From the NCBI RefSeq assembly GCF_014698835.1, contig NZ_JACJTU010000056.1, positions 1 through 44,861 on the forward strand: a stretch of DNA of 44,861 nt, read 5' to 3'. The translations under genes and the position numbers were made by a program. Positions 40,306 through 44,861 of this stretch are shown piece after piece; the stretch's first letter is position 1; each line of letters begins with the position of its first letter. A model generated the notes under the pieces. That model had not been told where the DNA came from, ran no database searches, and was given only the letters and a program-made list of their open reading frames with translations. Origin of the DNA: Nostoc paludosum FACHB-159 (lineage in GTDB: Bacteria > Cyanobacteriota > Cyanobacteriia > Cyanobacteriales > Nostocaceae).

Positions 40306-41562
40306 ATGAGGGTTAGCTTACAGCCTGCCTTGAATGATAGTAATTTGGACGCCAATCAAATCAACTCTCAACGCCAGTTGGGAATTTCGATTTCGGCGAT
40401 CGCAGAAGTTCAAGACCGCAATGTGCCACTCAATTTGTGCCTGATTCTCGACCATAGTGGTTCGATGAATGGGCGGCCGCTAGAAACGGTGAAAAATGCC
40501 GCGAGTCGTCTGGTGGATCGATTAAGTCCTGGCGATCGCTTGAGTGTTGTAGTTTTTAATCACCGTGCTAAAGTCTTAGTGCCGAGTCAGGCGATCGAAG
40601 ATCCAGAAAAAATTAAACAGCAAATTAAGCGTCTAGCCGCCGATGGTGGGACTTCCATTGATGAAGGATTGCGGTTGGGGATTGAAGAATTAGCCAAGGG
40701 TAAAAAAGATAGCGTTTCCCAAGCTTTCTTATTAACCGATGGCGAAAATGAACATGGTGATAATAATCGCTGTTTGAAATTTGCCCAATTGGCTGCCAGC
40801 TATAATTTGACTTTGAATACTTTAGGATTTGGTGACAATTGGAACCAAGATGTTTTAGAAAAAATTGCTGATGCTGGTTTGGGTACTTTGTCTTATATTC
40901 AAAAACCCGATCGCGTAGTTGATGAATTTAGCCGTTTGTTCAGCCGCGTTCAAGCAGTAGCGTTGACTAATGCTTATTTGATATTCTCCCTCATGCCCAA
41001 TGTCAGGCTAGCCGAACTCAAACCCGTTGCCCAAGTTTCTCCAGACACAATTGAGTTACCACTGCAACAAGAACCTGACGGACGTTTCTCTGTGCGCTTG
41101 GGAGATTTAATGAAAGATGCAGAACGGGTGATTTTGGCTAATATTTATTTGGGACAATTACCATCAGGGAAACAAGCGATCGCCAATGTGCAAGTCCGCT
41201 ACGACGACCCAGCTAGCAACGAAACGAGTATATTGACGCCAAATATCCCAGTTTACGCCAATATAGTCGGAGATTACCAACCAAACCCCAATCCCCAGGT
41301 GCAACAATCGATTTTGGCATTAGCGAAGTATCGCCAAACCCAGTTAGCCGAGACGAAATTACAACAAGGCGATCGCACTGGTGCGGCGACGATGCTACAA
41401 ACGGCTGCCAAAACTGCTTTGCAAATGGGAGATACTGGTGCAGCGACAGTGTTGCAAACTTCTGCCACCCAGTTACAATCTGGTGGAGATTTGTCTGAAA
41501 GCGATCGCAAGAAAACCAGAATTGTCTCCAAAACAGTTTTGCAAGATACCCCTCCGCAATGA
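40306..41562 (+). CDS. vWA-domain protein, first of a tandem pair
   Basis: 418 residues. The metal-ion-dependent adhesion site is complete: DHSGS (Asp49, Ser51, Ser53), Thr116 in GGTSID and Asp145 in LLTDGENE. A beta-rich middle follows, then a C-terminal helical domain with two GDxGAATxLQ-type repeats (GDRTGAATMLQ and GDTGAATVLQ). There is no signal peptide or membrane helix, so it is cytoplasmic. Such proteins usually make metal-dependent protein contacts; the partner is unknown. Its TGA overlaps the next ATG by ATGA. Confidence 0.85.
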   Translation: MRVSLQPALNDSNLDANQINSQRQLGISISAIAEVQDRNVPLNLCLILDHSGSMNGRPLETVKNAASRLVDRLSPGDRLSVVVFNHRAKVLVPSQAIEDPEKIKQQIKRLAADGGTSIDEGLRLGIEELAKGKKDSVSQAFLLTDGENEHGDNNRCLKFAQLAASYNLTLNTLGFGDNWNQDVLEKIADAGLGTLSYIQKPDRVVDEFSRLFSRVQAVALTNAYLIFSLMPNVRLAELKPVAQVSPDTIELPLQQEPDGRFSVRLGDLMKDAERVILANIYLGQLPSGKQAIANVQVRYDDPASNETSILTPNIPVYANIVGDYQPNPNPQVQQSILALAKYRQTQLAETKLQQGDRTGAATMLQTAAKTALQMGDTGAATVLQTSATQLQSGGDLSESDRKKTRIVSKTVLQDTPPQ

Positions 41563-42839
41563 AAGTTAAATTGCTCTCGGCGCTAAATGACAATAATGTT
41601 GATGTGGCTCAAACAAGCAGCCAACGTCAATTGGCAATGACAATTTCGGCAATTGCTGGTGAGTTTGACCAAAATCTCCCCCTTAACCTCTGCTTGATTC
41701 TAGATAAAAGCGGTTCCATGCATGGACAACCAATTACAACGGTGATTCAAGCAGTGGAAGGATTAATCGATCGGTTGAAGCCTGGCGATCGCATCTCAGT
41801 TATCGCTTTTGCGGGTTCTGCGGAAGTCATTATCCCCAACCAAATTATTGAAGACCCCGAAAGCATCAAATCTCAAATTAAAAAGAAACTCAGTGCTAGT
41901 GGCGGTACAATAATTGCTCAGGGTTTGGAACTGGGAATTACAGAACTGATGAAGGGCACAAGAGGCGCTGTTTCCCAAGCTTTTCTGCTGACGGATGGCC
42001 AAGGTGAAAGCAGTTTGCGAATTTGGAAGTGGCACATCGGCCCTGATGACAACAAGCGCTGTTTGGAACTCGCGCAAAAAGCTGCCAAGCTGAACTTAAC
42101 TATCAATACTCTCGGATTTGGTAATAACTGGAATCAAGATTTGTTAGAAAAAATTGCCGATGTCGGTGGTGGAACTTTAGCTTATATTGAGCGTCCGGAA
42201 CAAGCTCTAGAGCAGTTTAGCCGTTTGTTTGGACGCATTCAATCTGTGGGGCTAACCAATGCCTATTTGTTATTATCTTTAGTGCCCAATGTGCGATTAG
42301 CAGAATTTAAACCCATTGCCCAAGTTTCCCCAGACACCATTGAGTTACCAGTGGAATCAGAAGCTGATTCTGGTTTTGCTGTGCGCTTGGGAGATTTGAT
42401 GCAGGATGTAGAACGGGTAGTTTTGGCTAATATTTATTTGGGACAGTTGCCAGAAGGTAAACAGGTAATTGGGCATCTGCAAATCCGTTACGATGACCCT
42501 TTGATTAACCAGCAGGGGTTACTTTCGCCCATCGTGCCAGTTTACACAGATGTGGTCAGGGACTATCAACCAGCATCTAATCCTCAGGTGCAGCAATCTA
42601 TTTTAGCATTAGCCAAGTATCGGCAAACCCAGTTAGCGGAGGCGAAATTGCAACAGGGCGATCGCACTGGTGCAGCTACAATGTTACAAACAGCTGCCAA
42701 AACCGCACTACAGATAGGAGATAAAGGTGCAGCGACAGTGTTGCAAACTTCCGCCACCCGCCTGCAAGCTGGGGAACAACTTTCTGAAGCAGACCTGAAG
42801 AAAACTAGGATTGCATCAAAGACGGTTTTACAGGAATAG
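41559..42839 (+). CDS. vWA-domain protein, second of a tandem pair
   Basis: 426 residues, paralogous to the gene before over its whole length, with an intact adhesion site: DKSGS (Asp49, Ser51, Ser53), Thr117 and Asp146. It differs in an insertion after LLTDGQGE (SSLRIWKWHIGPDD). The C-terminal repeat region (GDRTGAATMLQTAAKTAL, GDKGAATVLQ) is almost identical in protein to that of its partner, while synonymous positions differ. The ATGA overlap makes translational coupling and balanced synthesis likely. Confidence 0.85.
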   Translation: MKVKLLSALNDNNVDVAQTSSQRQLAMTISAIAGEFDQNLPLNLCLILDKSGSMHGQPITTVIQAVEGLIDRLKPGDRISVIAFAGSAEVIIPNQIIEDPESIKSQIKKKLSASGGTIIAQGLELGITELMKGTRGAVSQAFLLTDGQGESSLRIWKWHIGPDDNKRCLELAQKAAKLNLTINTLGFGNNWNQDLLEKIADVGGGTLAYIERPEQALEQFSRLFGRIQSVGLTNAYLLLSLVPNVRLAEFKPIAQVSPDTIELPVESEADSGFAVRLGDLMQDVERVVLANIYLGQLPEGKQVIGHLQIRYDDPLINQQGLLSPIVPVYTDVVRDYQPASNPQVQQSILALAKYRQTQLAEAKLQQGDRTGAATMLQTAAKTALQIGDKGAATVLQTSATRLQAGEQLSEADLKKTRIASKTVLQE

Positions 42840-43214
42840 TAAAAATTCAGCTTTGCTGATTAACGGTGAGTATGTAAAGTATTTTAAATTTAAAAATGAG
42901 CATATTAAACTCTATCGGTAGAAAAACCTACCGAATGCTGGCTAACAATTCTATAAAGCAGAAGGTTCAAAAACTGTGGTCGGGTTGCCAAAGTTGGTTG
43001 TCGCTGCTTACGTTGAATGCAGTCATTACATGTCTTGTTTAATTGTGTGGATAGTTTACATAAATCTGCGATCGCTTATACTTAACAAGTTGCAAACCAT
43101 CTCCAAAAAGCTTTAGTGAGATCGTCGGCTGACGCAAAAACTCCTCAACCAACAATGGACTTGATAATAGCGCCAACCAAAATTCGCATTTTCTGAGTGA
43201 GCTTCCCCTTTAGT
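42840..43214. other. Spacer after the vWA pair
   Basis: 375 bp. A 48-codon frame at 42896-43042 (MSILNSIGRKTYRMLANNSI ...) ends with a short hydrophobic stretch, lacks a ribosome binding site and contains a CGGTAG/CTACCG hairpin; I do not call it a gene. No terminator with a T-run is visible after the second vWA gene. Confidence 0.4.
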
Positions 43215-43490
43215 TTATGTATCCATAGGTTTAGCCGATTTCATTCGTTGTTCTCCAACCTCAGATCTCGCCTCGGTTATGATGTCTTCCCAAGTCTCAC
43301 CTAATTCTGTCAATGCAGCCTTGTTTTTTTCATAAAAAAGAATGCCGTTTTTGACCATCGCTTTGGCTATGGGTCTACCAACACTACCTATGAGTGGAAG
43401 AAAAACAGGTACAAGAATTATTCCGACAATTCCTGTAACTCCCAGTCCTTCTACTAAATCGCCAAGGTCGGGTAAAAGCTTAACTGACAT
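43215..43490 (-). CDS. Small membrane protein of DUF5132 type
   Basis: 91 residues. A hydrophobic first half (LGVTGIVGIILVPVFLPLIG) forms one membrane helix, and a charged second half (KNKAALTELGETWEDIITEA) is predicted helical. The pattern agrees with what I recall of DUF5132, found in cyanobacteria and of unknown function. It lies alone between the vWA pair and recR. Confidence 0.7.
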   Translation of the reverse strand: MSVKLLPDLGDLVEGLGVTGIVGIILVPVFLPLIGSVGRPIAKAMVKNGILFYEKNKAALTELGETWEDIITEARSEVGEQRMKSAKPMDT

Positions 43491-43833
43491 AGTATTACCT
43501 CCCTTGTTTAATCTCAGTTGAGCCTATTTTTTATCTTCTCGTTAAAATTGAATATCAGAACATCCAGCAACTTATTGTTACGTTAAACAAAATCGCTTTA
43601 AAGTTTTATATCGCAAGCTTTCGGCTCAACGATACACCAAAATGAATGTGTAAATTTAAGCTTGTTGCTTATTGCCTGCTATAGATATGCCATAAGTTAA
43701 ACATCAGCTAACAACAGTAAACCGCAGATAACAATAAGCCCCCGTTATACTCATAGGGTTAACGGGGGAGAACGTCATAATAATTATCTCTCGAACCAAT
43801 TCGTGCTGATGCTTTAATTTTAGTTGGGGTAGT
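43491..43833. other. Spacer between recR and the DUF5132 gene
   Basis: 343 bp. Apart from the hairpin at 43739-43768 I see no gene, RNA or clear promoter. The stretch just upstream of the DUF5132 gene (43491-43560) must carry its promoter. Confidence 0.4.
43739..43768 (-). terminator. Hairpin downstream of recR
   Basis: CCCCCGTTA pairs with TAACGGGGG around a 12-base loop, followed on the minus strand by CTTATTGTT. It lies 66 bp after the recR stop, suitable for ending that transcript. Confidence 0.65.
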
Positions 43834-44430
43834 TCAGTCTAATTCCCGGCGTCCTTCCAAGGCTCTTGCCAAAGTAACTTCGTCAGCGTACTCTAAATCA
43901 CCACCAACAGGTAAACCAAAAGCTATTCGTGTCACCTTGGTAAATGGCTTTAGTAGCTGACCGAGATACAGTGTAGTTGTCTCCCCTTCTACACTCGGAC
44001 TAATTGCCAAAATCACTTCTTGGGGTTGTTGTTTACTCACCCGACGTACCAAAGCTTGAATCGTTAACTGTTCTGGCCCAATTCCGTCAATGGGAGAAAT
44101 TACCCCACCCAAAACATGATACTTGCCCTTGTACTCGCGAGTTTTTTCTAGGGCAATCACATCACGAGAATCTGCTACTACACAAATAGTATTGTTATCA
44201 CGGTTGACATTACGACAAATTTCACAAACTGGCTCAGCAGATAAGTGAAAGCAGACAGAACACAAGCCGATCTGTTTTTTTGCCTCTACCAAAGCTTGCG
44301 CCAAAGCTTCTACTTCTGCTTCTGGTCGCTTCAAAATGTGCAAAGCCAGTCGCTGGGCAGATTTGGGGCCAACTCCTGGTAAGCGTTGCAACTGCTCAAT
44401 TAACCGTGCTAAAGGACGTGCGTAAACCGT
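43834..44430 (-). CDS. recR: Recombination protein RecR, with apparent ACG start
   Basis: About 199 residues. The helix-hairpin-helix is LQRLPGVGPKSAQRLALHIL, the zinc site is CSVCFHLSAEPVCEICRN, and the Toprim part contains ICVVADSRDVIALEKT with EVILAISPSVEGETT. RecR works with RecO/RecF in loading RecA at gaps. Homologues begin some 13 residues before the first usable TTG (44391), and those residues (VYARPLARLIEQLQR) are present. The only codon placed correctly after a GGAG at 44439-44442 is ACG at 44428-44430; an in-frame TGA lies further up. I take ACG as the start; a mutated ATG or a base error is the alternative. Confidence 0.85.
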   Translation of the reverse strand, partial: TVYARPLARLIEQLQRLPGVGPKSAQRLALHILKRPEAEVEALAQALVEAKKQIGLCSVCFHLSAEPVCEICRNVNRDNNTICVVADSRDVIALEKTREYKGKYHVLGGVISPIDGIGPEQLTIQALVRRVSKQQPQEVILAISPSVEGETTTLYLGQLLKPFTKVTRIAFGLPVGGDLEYADEVTLARALEGRRELD

Positions 44431-44668
44431 GGTTTTGTCTCCAGAATGTTTTCACCTTAACTATGATGACATTCCTACAGAATTTTGGAGTGGTTTTGAG
44501 CCAATGGCTTTGGTGAGGGGCGATCGCTCGATTGAAACATCATAAAATTGAGTCAGGCTTGCACCAGTGATATGAAAAGGTCTGTAGACGACTACCATCG
44601 CATGATTGAAGTTTCGTATATCTTGATTGAATTAGTTGAAGGCATATGTCTTTACCCCCAATTTTAAG

Positions 44669-44709
44669 ACACTAAAAAGCGCCCCCCTTCGGAGATCGCT
44701 TTTTAGTGT
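44669..44709 (-). terminator. psbA terminator
   Basis: ACACTAAAAAGCG (44669-44681) pairs perfectly with 44697-44709 around a 15-base loop, 18 bp beyond the psbA stop on the minus strand. The A-rich foot of the stem becomes a short T-run in the transcript. A stable 3' hairpin fits a highly expressed message. Confidence 0.8.
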
Positions 44710-44727
44710 ATTTGGGTTAATTACTGA

Positions 44728-44861
<134 letters not shown>

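Noticed and set aside
42896..43042. 48-codon plus-strand frame in the vWA/DUF5132 spacer
   Set aside because: No ribosome binding site, no recognisable motif and an internal hairpin; too weak to call.

Overview
The window looks like chromosomal DNA from a filamentous, heterocyst-forming cyanobacterium close to Nostoc. The evidence is: a 693-codon dynamin-like GTPase matching what I recall of the Nostoc punctiforme protein BDLP in length and motif positions; a fbp-tal-zwf-opcA cluster in the order known from Nostoc; the 3' end of psbA (photosystem II D1); a myxoxanthophyll-type desaturase; a clpR-clpP3 pair; many GCGATCGC (HIP1) octamers; and dense short intergenic repeats. Everything here is read by eye, so family names rest on motifs and memory, not on searches.

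Layout. 0-9.3 kb: a 9-bp repeat array, an SLH/glycosyl-hydrolase-like surface protein, an M16 peptidase, a small MITE-like element and a 21-bp repeat array, a CrtD-like carotenoid desaturase, a saccharopine dehydrogenase-like protein and a Ser/Thr kinase. 9.4-16.5 kb is the accessory-looking part: a BrnT/BrnA pair, a second MITE copy, an orphan Phd/YefM antitoxin running into a repeat array, and a RelE-type module bracketed by direct repeats, interleaved with ygfZ, a DUF5331 gene, a [2Fe-2S] thioredoxin-like ferredoxin and a cysteine-synthase-like gene. 16.6-22.1 kb: a coiled-coil protein, a small membrane protein, the BDLP-type dynamin, and a second dynamin-like GTPase fused to a C-terminal J-domain. 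This is the best candidate for an undescribed system.

22.3-29.2 kb: a DUF305 lipoprotein, a UPF0182 membrane protein, a pentapeptide-repeat protein, a CadD-type transporter, a candidate small RNA with a strong terminator, and a stand-alone cyclic-nucleotide-binding domain. 29.7-37.1 kb (minus strand): the oxidative pentose phosphate cluster fbp, tal, zwf, opcA followed by cobB. Fbp and Tal shape the sugar-phosphate pool, Zwf makes NADPH, and OpcA activates Zwf; in filaments this supplies reductant in the dark and to heterocysts. 37.4-44.9 kb: tRNA-Val(CAC), a J-domain protein, clpR-clpP3, two overlapping vWA-domain genes, a DUF5132 gene, recR with an apparently non-AUG start, and psbA.

The most useful new observations are: the dynamin/J-domain locus and the altered G4 motif of its second GTPase; two copies of a MITE, each with its own 5-bp target duplication; a toxin-antitoxin cassette between 47-bp direct repeats; three independent intergenic arrays that share a 21-bp period; intergenic-type repeats translated in frame inside cobB and the M16 peptidase; and recR lacking a normal start codon.
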